Shown: positions 52,217 to 61,238 of the stretch, one piece after another
Layout: every line of letters starts with the position of its first letter
How positions within the stretch are numbered: the stretch's first letter is position 1
Source: an uncultured Phocaeicola sp.
GTDB taxonomy: Bacteria > Bacteroidota > Bacteroidia > Bacteroidales > Bacteroidaceae
DNA: 64,000 nt
Direction: 5' to 3'
Assembly: GCA_944319745.1 (NCBI GenBank)
Contig: CALUET010000022.1
Coordinates: 62,001-126,000, forward strand
Program-made: the position numbers and the translations under genes
The notes under the pieces: model-generated
Seen by the model: the letters and a program-made list of their open reading frames with translations, nothing else
Databases searched by the model: none
What the model was told of the DNA's origin: nothing

Positions 52217-52741
52217 CTATTCACCAAGACATTTCAATACATCAGCAACAAGTTCCTCATACGACGCGACAGGTGAATCGGAATAAGCCGAGTAAATTTT
52301 CAAATCCGGTTTTACCACATATACACGAGGTATTCGTTCCGTTGAGAACAACGAATAAACCGTCCGATCCGGTTGCGCAGAATAAGGTAACGTAAGGGCA
52401 TTTTCCTGCCAAAATGCTTCAATATCCGAAGCCGTTTCTTCCCTACTTATACAACAAACCTCGACAGTCTTTTTGTCCTTAAACCTATTATAAACTCTTT
52501 GAATTACAGGTAATTCTTCTCTACAATCGGGACATTCCGTATGAAAAAAGACTATTAATGACACATTTCCTTTCAAAGAAGATGTACTGAAAAGCTCGCC
52601 GTTGTTCATCACGACCGAGAAGTTCGGAACAATATCACCCGGCTTCAAGTCCACATACTCGTATGATTCATCATCGTGTATGCAAGAGAACTGGCATAAA
52701 CAACACAAACTTATGATAATTCCTTTTATAAAAATGCCCAT
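52217..52741 (-). CDS. TlpA/ResA-like thioredoxin-fold lipoprotein
   Basis: 174 residues with signal peptide and lipobox CQFSC (Cys20). The domain starts KPGDIVPNFSVVMNNGELF, has the active-site motif C-P-D-C in FHTECPDCREELPVI and the cis-Pro segment STERIPRVYVVKPD. CPDC is less usual than CxPC of TlpA. It may reduce or oxidise disulfides of exported proteins. The residues after the Cys (I-H-D-D-E) are acidic, so surface exposure is possible. Divergent from the MscS gene; no other redox genes are nearby. Confidence 0.83.
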   Translation of the reverse strand: MGIFIKGIIISLCCLCQFSCIHDDESYEYVDLKPGDIVPNFSVVMNNGELFSTSSLKGNVSLIVFFHTECPDCREELPVIQRVYNRFKDKKTVEVCCISREETASDIEAFWQENALTLPYSAQPDRTVYSLFSTERIPRVYVVKPDLKIYSAYSDSPVASYEELVADVLKCLGE

Positions 52742-52792
52742 TATTTCATCGGTTTATCAAGTAAAACTCAGCCTAAATGTAATAAAAATATG

Positions 52793-52800
52793 TATATTTG
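52793..52800 (+). promoter_or_regulatory. Promoter -7 box for the MscS-family channel gene
   Basis: TATATTTG, 25 nt upstream of the ATG at 52826. Confidence 0.62.
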
Positions 52801-52825
52801 CTAACACTTCATACCATCATTTATT

Positions 52826-54049
52826 ATGGAACGACTGCAACAGTATATTCACCAATTGTTTACTTATTTAGGAATTGAAGAGAGCTTCTTCACATGGGGC
52901 CAAAGCATTATATTTATCATTGGCATATTTATTATTGCTTATCTCACATCCAAAATCTTTCAACACGCCGTTATTCCGGCCATACACAAGATAACAATAC
53001 GAACAAAAACCACATGGGACGATTATTTATTCAACAAACGAGTAATGAAATGTTTCCGACGTCTTATTCCTCCCATTGTCTGGTATTTGTTCCTCCCTCT
53101 CGTTTTTCCCGACACACCAAACGTACTTTCCATCCTTTTAAAAGTATGCTATGTATATCTCATTATCGTTATACTGATGCTCATAAATGCATTTTTTCAT
53201 TCGCTTTACGAGATATCCAACGAACATGAAAAGCTCAAAAACCGCCCTCTAAAGGGAATTTATCAGATGATGAACCTGATCGCCATAGGAATCGGCGGGA
53301 TCTTAATCATCAGCACTCTCCTTAATAAAGACGCAACAAGCATACTTGCTGGACTGGGCGCCTCGGCCGCTGTACTAATGCTTATCTTTAGAGACAGCAT
53401 ATTGGGCCTGGTTGCCGGCATACAGCTCTCGGCCAATGACATGCTTCGTCCCGGCGATTGGATTACAATGCCCAAGCATGGTGCCAACGGATTCGTAACT
53501 GAAGTATCCCTAACAACCGTAAAAGTACGCAATTTCGACCAAACGATTACTACAATTCCTCCCTATATTTTAGTAAGCGACTCCTTTCAAAACTGGAGAG
53601 GCATGTGGGAAATCAAAGGAAGAAGAATCAAACGTTCCATTAACATCGACATGACGACCATACATTTTTGTACCGAAGAAGAAAAGAAAAGGCTCCGGTC
53701 GAAAGGTTGGATCGACGAACAAGTCGATACGGAAGAATTGGTAAATCTTTATGCTTTCCGATATTATACGACACTATACCTGAAGGCGAATGCCAACATT
53801 AATCAGGATCTAATGTTAATGGTACGCCAGATGCAGCCCACAAGCGAAGGACTTCCCATAGAGATTTATTGCTTCACACACACTACCGAATGGCTTCCAT
53901 ACGAAAAGATACAGGGAGAGATATTCGACCACCTGCTGGCGATACTTCCCGAATTCGGCCTTCAGATTTTCCAACGCCCGGCAGGCTCCGATCTGAACGG
54001 GCATGCATTTTCTCAAGACGGCGCCGGCCTTCCGGGTAAAACGGCCTGA
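52826..54049 (+). CDS. Mechanosensitive ion channel, MscS family (YbdG/medium type)
   Basis: 407 residues with about five membrane segments. The pore helix and beta-domain junction read SILAGLGASAAVLMLIFRDSILGLVAGIQLSANDMLRPGDWITMP, the MscS signature, then GFVTEVSLTTVKVRNFDQTITTIP. It releases solutes on hypo-osmotic shock. The cytosolic vestibule region carries a 60-residue stretch (FCTEEEKKRLRSKGWIDEQVDTEELVN) seen in the YbdG-type group. Single-gene unit. Confidence 0.93.
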   Translation: MERLQQYIHQLFTYLGIEESFFTWGQSIIFIIGIFIIAYLTSKIFQHAVIPAIHKITIRTKTTWDDYLFNKRVMKCFRRLIPPIVWYLFLPLVFPDTPNVLSILLKVCYVYLIIVILMLINAFFHSLYEISNEHEKLKNRPLKGIYQMMNLIAIGIGGILIISTLLNKDATSILAGLGASAAVLMLIFRDSILGLVAGIQLSANDMLRPGDWITMPKHGANGFVTEVSLTTVKVRNFDQTITTIPPYILVSDSFQNWRGMWEIKGRRIKRSINIDMTTIHFCTEEEKKRLRSKGWIDEQVDTEELVNLYAFRYYTTLYLKANANINQDLMLMVRQMQPTSEGLPIEIYCFTHTTEWLPYEKIQGEIFDHLLAILPEFGLQIFQRPAGSDLNGHAFSQDGAGLPGKTA

Positions 54050-54091
54050 TCTTTTTTTAAGACAACAGAACCTTTTCTCCCGCATAAAGCA

Positions 54092-55918
54092 TCACTCTGC
54101 AAGAACTTTCATCAGACAGTTTCTGCAATCGAACTGCAAACGGAAACGACGACCGTCGCCGCTTACCAAAAAATAAGGTTCTTTATAAGGAGATCTGCCC
54201 TTCTGATGCACCGGACACCAGCCCATGCTATACCGAATGCAATGTTTGCAAAACATAAGAACGCCTGCTTCCGGTGTTTTTTTCTCGAAGGCCGGAGCAA
54301 TACGCGTCACTCCATGCTGACGATAAAAGTCTTCTGCCTTATGATTCATCACATTCCCCAAGTAAGTCAACTCCCGTTCCGGATAGGAATGATGCGTTTC
54401 CTTGAGCCGGACAATCTCCTGCCGGTAGTTAATACGCCGCAGCATCAGCAAGCGTTCCACCACACGACGGCGCCATTCGGCCAGCAAAGACGAAGGGATA
54501 AACCAACTTTCTGACAACAAGACCTCGACTTCTTTTACCTCAAAAGGCGTATTTCCCAATTTACCCAACTGCACCTTTTGATTTTCTTCCTGCGGTGTTC
54601 GTGCTTTTTCTTTCGCATAAGGGAAACCCATGGCCACACGGTTCCCATCTTCATCCTGCATTGTCAGCGTAAAACCATAGTTGTTTTCCGCCAGCTCAAT
54701 GCGGACATTCAGTTTTCGGACGGCCGACAAGCCGTCCAATACCCGCTTAAATTCCTTGTCGTAATTGCGGAAAAGTACGGTTTTTGGTTTCAATCGAGGC
54801 ATCTCCTGAGGGTATATTTTATTCGCGTCTACCTTATTAATCCGGAACCCTTGCAGCACTCCTTCATCATCTACATAGCATAATCCGTCACCATTGCTGA
54901 AAGACTTTACACCTGCAACCGTAAAATAACCGGGATGAACATCCTTTACCGTCCCCACCTCTTCGCCCAAAGACTTCGGAGTATCAAACGAACAAATATC
55001 AGGTTTACGCCCTTTTATGAAATATTCCGTGAAACCACGATTAAAACTTTTATCCAACTGAGAAACAAAAAACAGGCGGGCACTTCCCGAAGACGAGCGC
55101 ATGAACTCAGGCCTGCGTTTCAATATTTCATCCAGTTTTTGCCGATAATATGCCGTTACATTCTTCACATACGACACGTCTTTAAGGCGGCCTTCTATTT
55201 TAAACGACGAGACGCCTGCATCGAGTAATGCCTCCAAATTGTTGCTTTGATTCATATCTTTCAACGAAAGCAAATGCTTGTTCTTCGCAATCACTCGGCT
55301 TTCGGCGTCCAGCAAATCAAAGCTCAACCGACAAAACTGGGCACATTCTCCACGATTTGCACTGCGTCCATAACATGACTGACTGGCATAACACTGCCCA
55401 CTGAAACTCACGCACAATGCCCCATGTACAAATGCTTCAAGGGAAACTTCGGGACAAGCTTCATGAATCGTCCTGATTTCGTCGAGAGAAAGTTCGCGTG
55501 CAAGCACCACCTGACGGAAGCCCGCCTCAGAAAGGAATCTCACCTTTTCCACCGAACGATTATCCATTTGTGTACTTCCATGCAAGGGTATGGGAGGCAG
55601 ATTCAGCTTTGTTATCCCCATATCCTGTATAATCAAAGCATCCACGCCGGCACGATACAATGCCCAAATCATCTTCTCCGTATCCTCCAACTCCGAGTCA
55701 TACAAAATTGTATTCAGCGCAACATATATTTTTACGTTATATATATGTGCATACGTAACCAGCGAAGAAATATCTTCCAGCGAGTTTCCGGCTGCGGCTC
55801 GCGCTCCGAAACGGGGAGCACCGATATACACTGCATCGGCCCCGTGATTGATTGCTTCGATTCCACACGTCAAATCTTTTGCCGGAGCCAATAATTCTAC
55901 AGAATGCTTCGGGATCAT
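54092..55918 (-). CDS. U32 family peptidase-like protein (RNA hydroxylation type possible)
   Basis: 608 residues from MIPKHSVELLAPAKDL; this start overlaps the metA stop by 4 bp (ATGA). A longer frame would overlap metA by 91 nt. The U32 core shows LLAPAKDLTCGIEAINHGADAVYIG, VHGALCVSFSGQCYASQSCYGRSANRGECAQFCR with its Cys set, and a C-terminal Cys cluster (MFCKHCIRYSMGWCPVHQK and FDCRNCLM). U32 members include TrhP and RlhA, which help hydroxylate tRNA and 23S rRNA; length resembles RlhA. Which RNA is targeted is uncertain; protease activity is doubtful. Confidence 0.85.
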   Translation of the reverse strand: MIPKHSVELLAPAKDLTCGIEAINHGADAVYIGAPRFGARAAAGNSLEDISSLVTYAHIYNVKIYVALNTILYDSELEDTEKMIWALYRAGVDALIIQDMGITKLNLPPIPLHGSTQMDNRSVEKVRFLSEAGFRQVVLARELSLDEIRTIHEACPEVSLEAFVHGALCVSFSGQCYASQSCYGRSANRGECAQFCRLSFDLLDAESRVIAKNKHLLSLKDMNQSNNLEALLDAGVSSFKIEGRLKDVSYVKNVTAYYRQKLDEILKRRPEFMRSSSGSARLFFVSQLDKSFNRGFTEYFIKGRKPDICSFDTPKSLGEEVGTVKDVHPGYFTVAGVKSFSNGDGLCYVDDEGVLQGFRINKVDANKIYPQEMPRLKPKTVLFRNYDKEFKRVLDGLSAVRKLNVRIELAENNYGFTLTMQDEDGNRVAMGFPYAKEKARTPQEENQKVQLGKLGNTPFEVKEVEVLLSESWFIPSSLLAEWRRRVVERLLMLRRINYRQEIVRLKETHHSYPERELTYLGNVMNHKAEDFYRQHGVTRIAPAFEKKTPEAGVLMFCKHCIRYSMGWCPVHQKGRSPYKEPYFLVSGDGRRFRLQFDCRNCLMKVLAE

Positions 55919-56838
55919 TTTATCAGACTGATATCGTAAGGTGTTTCCTGATACACGTAATAATTCAACCAATTCGAGAAAAGCAGGTTGGCCGTACTGC
56001 GCCAACGAACCAAAGGCCCCTTGTCGGGATCATCATCGCGGTAATAATTTTTCGGCATTTCAATAGGCAAACCCTTCCCAAGATCACGGCGATATTCCGT
56101 GTCGAGCGTGTAAGGCGAATATTCCGAATGGCCCGTTATGAAAAATTCCCGGCCGCCTCGTGCCATAACCATGTGAACGCCCGAGACATCTGACGCCGAA
56201 ATTATCTGCAAAGCCGGATTCTTTTCTATATCTTCACGGCGCACTTCGGTATGACGGCTGTGAGGGACAAAGAACAAGTCGTCGAATCCCCGGAAAATAG
56301 GCAGGTGCTGCATGCCGTCACAAATGCGATGTTCAAATATCCCAAACATCTTCTTTTCGAGCGAATACTTCGGTATACCGTAATAATGATACAGTCCGGC
56401 CTGAGCGGCCCAGCAAATAAACAAGGTAGAAGTCACATGTGTTTTTATCCACTCAAAGATATCTTGCAACTCATTCCAGTAATTCACTTCCTCAAAAGAA
56501 AGGTGTTCTACCGGAGCTCCCGTGACAATCATTCCGTCAAACTTCTCGTCGCGCATGTCGGAAAAATCGCGATAAAAGGCCATCATATGCTCAATCGGCG
56601 TGTTCTTCGACGTGTGACTTTTTAATTTCATGAAGTCAACTTCTATCTGAAGCGGCGAGTTTGAGATCAGACGAATCAGATCTGTTTCGGTAGTTATCTT
56701 GAGCGGCATTAAATTGAGAACCACAATTTTGAGCGGACGAATGTCTTGTGTATCGGCTCTCGACGTATCGATTACAAAAATATTCTCTTCTTTTAACAGA
56801 TCAATGGCGGGAAGTTTATCGGGTAATTTCAGCGGCAT
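55915..56838 (-). CDS. metA: Homoserine O-acetyltransferase (MetA family)
   Basis: 307 residues. MetA activates homoserine for methionine synthesis. Nucleophile C142 is in FICWAAQAGLYHYYGIPK; H237 and E239 in ITGHSEYSPYTLDTEY complete the triad. The residue deciding the acyl donor is Glu at position 111 (TGAPVEHLSFEEV); published work on MetA showed Glu111 gives acetyl-CoA use and Gly111 succinyl-CoA use, so acetylation is predicted despite the common succinyltransferase name. It is coupled to the U32 gene. A -7 box lies upstream. Confidence 0.95.
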   Translation of the reverse strand: MPLKLPDKLPAIDLLKEENIFVIDTSRADTQDIRPLKIVVLNLMPLKITTETDLIRLISNSPLQIEVDFMKLKSHTSKNTPIEHMMAFYRDFSDMRDEKFDGMIVTGAPVEHLSFEEVNYWNELQDIFEWIKTHVTSTLFICWAAQAGLYHYYGIPKYSLEKKMFGIFEHRICDGMQHLPIFRGFDDLFFVPHSRHTEVRREDIEKNPALQIISASDVSGVHMVMARGGREFFITGHSEYSPYTLDTEYRRDLGKGLPIEMPKNYYRDDDPDKGPLVRWRSTANLLFSNWLNYYVYQETPYDISLIK

Positions 56839-56867
56839 ACTTTTTCTCTTACAGGTTTATTGAACGC

Positions 56868-56875
56868 AAATTTAC
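56868..56875 (-). promoter_or_regulatory. Promoter -7 box for metA-U32
   Basis: TAAATTTG on the minus strand, 29 nt upstream of the metA ATG, directly after a terminator. No SAM riboswitch fits in this short leader. Confidence 0.6.
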
Positions 56876-56877
56876 AG

Positions 56878-56938
56878 AAAAAATCCGCTTCTTACCACAT
56901 AAAAACATAAAATACGTTTCGTCATGGCAAGAAGCGGA
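56878..56938 (-). terminator. Second terminator downstream of the efflux operon
   Basis: Stem TCCGCTTCTTACC/GGCAAGAAGCGGA (one mismatch) with a 29-nt loop, then five T on the minus strand. Confidence 0.65.
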
Positions 56939-56942
56939 CCGG

Positions 56943-56971
56943 TATAAAAACCGTTATAAACGGTTTTTATA
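56943..56971 (-). terminator. Terminator overlapping the TolC-family stop codon
   Basis: Perfect 11-bp stem TATAAAAACCG/CGGTTTTTATA; the gene's stop codon (56954-56956) lies in the 7-nt loop. Confidence 0.65.
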
Positions 56972-58129
56972 TATCAAGGCCATCAGCTTCTGATACTGAT
57001 TTTCTATGCCCATGTAAGCCTGAAGATTCTTATAAACATTCTCGACCTCCACGTAATAATCGATGACAGACAGTTGTCCTCCCTTTACAGCATCGTAAAG
57101 AAGCTGCAATGTTTTATGCATCAACACCACATCGTAAACGCTCATTGTCTCGCGAAGCTGCTGCATTTCGTGATACCGGCTCTCGATATCTGCCTTAACT
57201 TGCAGGCGGACATTCTCCAATTGTGCCTGAGCACTTACGGCTTCGGCCTTCGCAATTTTTACTTTCCTCTTGTTGGAGAATATGGGAATACTGCCTCCTA
57301 TAAGGAAACCATTGCTTTTTTCTCCCAAACTTGTATTGCGGCGATACGCAATCTCGAGCTTCGGCAACCATTTTTGCTTATTTACGTTAACCTCTTTATC
57401 GGCAGCCTGCGCGGCAAAGTCCGAGGCCTGCAACGTCACATCACCCGACATAATCTCATTATAAAGCTCTGCATAGTTCTCTACCGGTTCGATCTTCGGA
57501 TAATCGGATCCCGTAAAATCGAGTGGTTTATCTCCGTTCATGGCTTGTAACCTTCCCTCTATCGTACGACTATCAGCCTTATTTCTTGCCACTTCTGCCT
57601 GAACATTCATCCGCTCCATCTTCACCTTGTTCAGTTCCAACACGCCCACATGACCTCTCTTCAAGCGTTCTTCCGTCAAAGTAAGCAGTTCTTCGGCGTT
57701 CTTTTTCCGCTGTTCCAACAACAAATATTCCTGACGTAACCGGATAAGATCGAGACAAAGTGTTTTGGCCTCCAGCAGGATTTCCTGACGCGCCGCCTGC
57801 AATTGCCGCTCAAGCGCCTCTTGTTGCAATTCTCCCGAGCGATGTCTTACCGCATAAACCGAAGGAAAATCAAAACCTTGCTTGACAACCAGTTCAGAAC
57901 TTGCCATTCCGTCGACATTTTTTGCGAAGAACGGGCTATACTCCACCGAGGGATCTTCCAATCCGTTTTGAGAACGAATCTCCAACTTGGCCGCATCCGT
58001 TGCCTGACGCTGCGCCTGCAATTCCTTATTATTCTGTTCTATTGTACGCAAAACATCGTCAACATTTTGTGCAAACGCACCAATGTTTCCAATAAAACAT
58101 AACGTTATTATACTTAAAACTCTTCTCAT
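56954..58129 (-). CDS. TolC-family outer membrane efflux protein (CusC/CzcC type)
   Basis: 391 residues with a signal peptide ending NIGAFA. Two OEP-type helical hairpin repeats are visible (for example ERLKRGHVGVLELNKVKMERMNVQAEVA and the later YRRNTSLGEKSNGFLIGGSIPIF with QLENVRLQVKADIESRYHEMQ). It forms the outer-membrane tunnel for the adaptor and pump encoded just upstream, overlapping the pump gene by 4 bp. Slightly shorter than E. coli CusC and without a lipobox. Confidence 0.88.
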   Translation of the reverse strand: MRRVLSIITLCFIGNIGAFAQNVDDVLRTIEQNNKELQAQRQATDAAKLEIRSQNGLEDPSVEYSPFFAKNVDGMASSELVVKQGFDFPSVYAVRHRSGELQQEALERQLQAARQEILLEAKTLCLDLIRLRQEYLLLEQRKKNAEELLTLTEERLKRGHVGVLELNKVKMERMNVQAEVARNKADSRTIEGRLQAMNGDKPLDFTGSDYPKIEPVENYAELYNEIMSGDVTLQASDFAAQAADKEVNVNKQKWLPKLEIAYRRNTSLGEKSNGFLIGGSIPIFSNKRKVKIAKAEAVSAQAQLENVRLQVKADIESRYHEMQQLRETMSVYDVVLMHKTLQLLYDAVKGGQLSVIDYYVEVENVYKNLQAYMGIENQYQKLMALIYKNRL

Positions 58130-61100
58130 ATTTCCTGTGAATTTAGTTTTCTTTTCCGATTCATCAACTCATATACTATCGGAACGATAAAGGCGTTCAA
58201 GAAAGTCGACGTAAGCAAACCTCCCAAAATAACCTTAGCCATCGGACTTTGAATCTCATTACCCGGAAGATCTCCCCGCAAGGCTAACGGGATAAGAGCG
58301 AGAGCCGACGACAAAGCCGTCATAAGAATCGGATTCAAACGGTCCAAAGAACCTTTAATAATGCAGTCGTGCAGGTTCAAACCTTGTTCCTCGCGCAACA
58401 GATTATAATGGCTTATCAGCAACATACCGTTGCGGGTGGCTATTCCAAACAATGAAATAAAACCGATAATAGCCGGAATACTTACCTCGCCCGTAGTAAG
58501 GAGTAATGCAAAGACACCGCCAATCAATGCCAAAGGCAGATTCAGCAGGATCACTCCGCTTTGGGCAGCATTTTTAAATTGCAAGTACAACAATAAAAAT
58601 ATCACGACGATACTCATGGCCGAAGCAAGCAACAAAACGCGGCTGGCGGCCTGTTCGCTTTCAAACTGCCCCCCGTACTCTATGTGATAACCTTCCGGCA
58701 AATCTATGTTTTCGTCTATACGTTCTCTGATTTCATTCACCGCGCTTCTCAAATCTCTTCCGCTCGTATTGGCAGAAATAACGATTTTCCGTTTCACGTT
58801 TTCCCTGTTGATGGTGTTCGGTCCCGTCGACGAAACGACATCAGCAACGTAAGACAACGGCACTTTGTTGCCGTTCGCATCATCAATCATCAAGTCTTTT
58901 ACCTTCTCTATCGCGCCGCGATTGTCTTCACTCGAGCGGACAACCAGATTAAAAGCCTTGCCCTGTTCATAAACTTGCGATACGACTTCTCCGGCCATCA
59001 TCACCGTAACAAACTCGCTGAACTGCGGCAAAGAAATTCCATACTTGGCCAACATTTCCCGACGCGGCACGATCTTTAACTCCGGACGTTCTATTTGTTG
59101 TTCCACATTCAGGTCGACAATTCCTTCTACGTCGGCAATCGTAGACTTGATACGATTGCCTATTGCAAACATTTTATTCAGATCATCTCCAAAAAGTTTT
59201 ATAGCGATGTTCGCCTGAGTTCCGCTCAGCATCGCATCAATACGGTGACTGATGGGCTGACCTATCTCGATGTTTGCCCCGGCAATTGTGGAAAGTTTCG
59301 ACCGGACATCCTCAAGCACTTCCGCATGCGAGCGGTCTTTCAACTCAAAAGGTGCTTCTATTTCCGACACATTCACACCTAAGGCATGTTCATCCAATTC
59401 GGCCCGTCCGGTCTTACGGGCCACCGTTTGAATCTCAGGAACGGATAGTAATAACATTTCGGCCTGACGTCCTATCCTGTCCGACTCCTCCAATGACACA
59501 CCCGGCAACGAGCTTACATTTATCGTAAAAGAACCTTCATTGAAAGACGGCAGGAAACTATGTCCCAAAGTAAAGAATGAACCTAATGCAACAAGGAATA
59601 TTACTACCGTACTTCCCAAAACGATTTTCTTATGCGACAAGGCCCAATTCAATCCGTTTTCGTAATGTTTCTTCAGCCACACGGCAAGAAATGCCTCCTT
59701 CGGCAGGCCGTTTTTCTTAAAATCTCCGCCCAACAAGTAACTGCAAAGCACGGGAGTCAATGTCAACGCCACGACGGTTGAAGCAAAAAGCGACACGATA
59801 AATGCAATACCAAGCGGAATAAGCATGCGACCTTCCATGCCGCTCAGGAAGAACAAAGGCACAAAACTTACCACAATAATGAGAGTCGAGTTCAAAATGG
59901 GCAAACGAACTTCCCGGGAAGCATGAAACACGACATCCCGAACCGGCTTACGTTCGGCAACGGGCAACATACGGTTTTCCCGCAAATGTTTCCAAACATT
60001 CTCCACATCGACGATGGCATCGTCCACCAACGAGCCGATGGCTATGGCCATACCTCCCAAACTCATCGTGTTTATACTTAGATTCATGTAATGTAACACC
60101 AGGATGGCCACCACCAAAGACAAAGGCAAAGTAACCAAAGATATAATCGTTGTGCGAACATTGGCAAGGAAAAGGAACAAGACAATGACCACAAATATGG
60201 CACCTTCATACAACGATTCCTGTACATTCCCTATGGAACTTTCTATAAAGCGCGATTGGCGGAACACATCCGTCGAGATCTTTACATCGGAAGGCAGGTT
60301 TTTCTGTAAATCTTTTAACGCAGCTTCCAGTTTCTCCGTCAGCTCGATTGTTCCGGTATTAGGCTGTTTTGTCACTGTAACAAGCACAGCAGGTTTTCCT
60401 CTTTCCGAGGCCAATCCCAACTTTGGTTGCTGTGCCCCGATGCGTACATCGGCAACATCCTCCAGTGTCACCGGCGCTCCGCCTACATTTTTTATCGTTG
60501 CACGAGCCATGGCATCTACGTCATCGGTCGACAAGACGCCGCGCACTATATACTCGTTTCCGTATTCATAAATCACACCCCCGCTGGTGTTCTGATTCAT
60601 CATGCGGGTAACATTCATCACTTCTCCCAATGTTACGCCGTAATGTTTCATGCGTTCGGGGTGAAGCAACACCTGATATTCTTTAATATCTCCGCCCAAA
60701 ACTGCAACCTGTGCCACGCCTCCGGTAGAAAGCAGACGGGGACGGATTGTCCAGTCCGCCAGCGTTCGCAAATCAAGCATCGACGTACTGTCTGCCGTAA
60801 GGCCGATAATCAACAACTCTCCCAAGATAGACGACTGAGGTCCCAGCGTTGGTTTTCCTACGTTATCGGGAAGTTCATCACTCACCGTCGCAATCTTTTC
60901 CGAAACAATCTGGCGCGCCAGATAAATATCCGTGTCCCAATCGAACTCAACCCACACGACAGAAAATCCGGTCGTCGAAGAAGATCGTACACGACGAACG
61001 TTTGTTGCTCCGTTAACAGCCGTTTCTATTGGAAAAGTAACTAATTGTTCCACCTCCTCGGCCGCCATCCCATTGGCCTCGGTCATTATTACTACCGTCG

Positions 61101-61233
61101 GAGCATTGAGATCGGGGAAGACATCCACCTCGGCATGGAAAGCGGTATATGTGCCTCCTATCAGCAAAAGAACCGAAGCAACCAGGACCAACAAGCGGTT
61201 CTGTAATGAAAAATGTATAATCTTATTCAGCAT
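58126..61233 (-). CDS. Heavy-metal efflux RND permease (CusA/CzcA family)
   Basis: 1035 residues. A proton-driven tripartite pump. The N-terminus NKIIHFSLQNRLLVLVASVLL, VDVFPDLNAPTVVIMTEANGMAAEEVEQLVTFPIE and the TM4 motif GMAIAIGSLVDDAIVDVENVWKH are typical of the heavy-metal RND group rather than drug pumps. It could export Cu+/Ag+ or Zn2+/Co2+/Cd2+; Met-triad residues of CusA were not resolved by eye. Third gene of the four-gene operon, 5 nt after the adaptor. Confidence 0.93.
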   Translation of the reverse strand: MLNKIIHFSLQNRLLVLVASVLLLIGGTYTAFHAEVDVFPDLNAPTVVIMTEANGMAAEEVEQLVTFPIETAVNGATNVRRVRSSSTTGFSVVWVEFDWDTDIYLARQIVSEKIATVSDELPDNVGKPTLGPQSSILGELLIIGLTADSTSMLDLRTLADWTIRPRLLSTGGVAQVAVLGGDIKEYQVLLHPERMKHYGVTLGEVMNVTRMMNQNTSGGVIYEYGNEYIVRGVLSTDDVDAMARATIKNVGGAPVTLEDVADVRIGAQQPKLGLASERGKPAVLVTVTKQPNTGTIELTEKLEAALKDLQKNLPSDVKISTDVFRQSRFIESSIGNVQESLYEGAIFVVIVLFLFLANVRTTIISLVTLPLSLVVAILVLHYMNLSINTMSLGGMAIAIGSLVDDAIVDVENVWKHLRENRMLPVAERKPVRDVVFHASREVRLPILNSTLIIVVSFVPLFFLSGMEGRMLIPLGIAFIVSLFASTVVALTLTPVLCSYLLGGDFKKNGLPKEAFLAVWLKKHYENGLNWALSHKKIVLGSTVVIFLVALGSFFTLGHSFLPSFNEGSFTINVSSLPGVSLEESDRIGRQAEMLLLSVPEIQTVARKTGRAELDEHALGVNVSEIEAPFELKDRSHAEVLEDVRSKLSTIAGANIEIGQPISHRIDAMLSGTQANIAIKLFGDDLNKMFAIGNRIKSTIADVEGIVDLNVEQQIERPELKIVPRREMLAKYGISLPQFSEFVTVMMAGEVVSQVYEQGKAFNLVVRSSEDNRGAIEKVKDLMIDDANGNKVPLSYVADVVSSTGPNTINRENVKRKIVISANTSGRDLRSAVNEIRERIDENIDLPEGYHIEYGGQFESEQAASRVLLLASAMSIVVIFLLLYLQFKNAAQSGVILLNLPLALIGGVFALLLTTGEVSIPAIIGFISLFGIATRNGMLLISHYNLLREEQGLNLHDCIIKGSLDRLNPILMTALSSALALIPLALRGDLPGNEIQSPMAKVILGGLLTSTFLNAFIVPIVYELMNRKRKLNSQEI

Positions 61234-61238
61234 AGTCC

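Noticed and set aside
56839-56953. SAM riboswitch before metA
   Set aside because: The interval consists of two terminator-like hairpins and a promoter; the leader after the promoter is under 30 nt.
60427-61044. 205-codon open frame antisense to the RND pump
   Set aside because: Low-complexity His/Arg-rich translation typical of the complement of a real gene.
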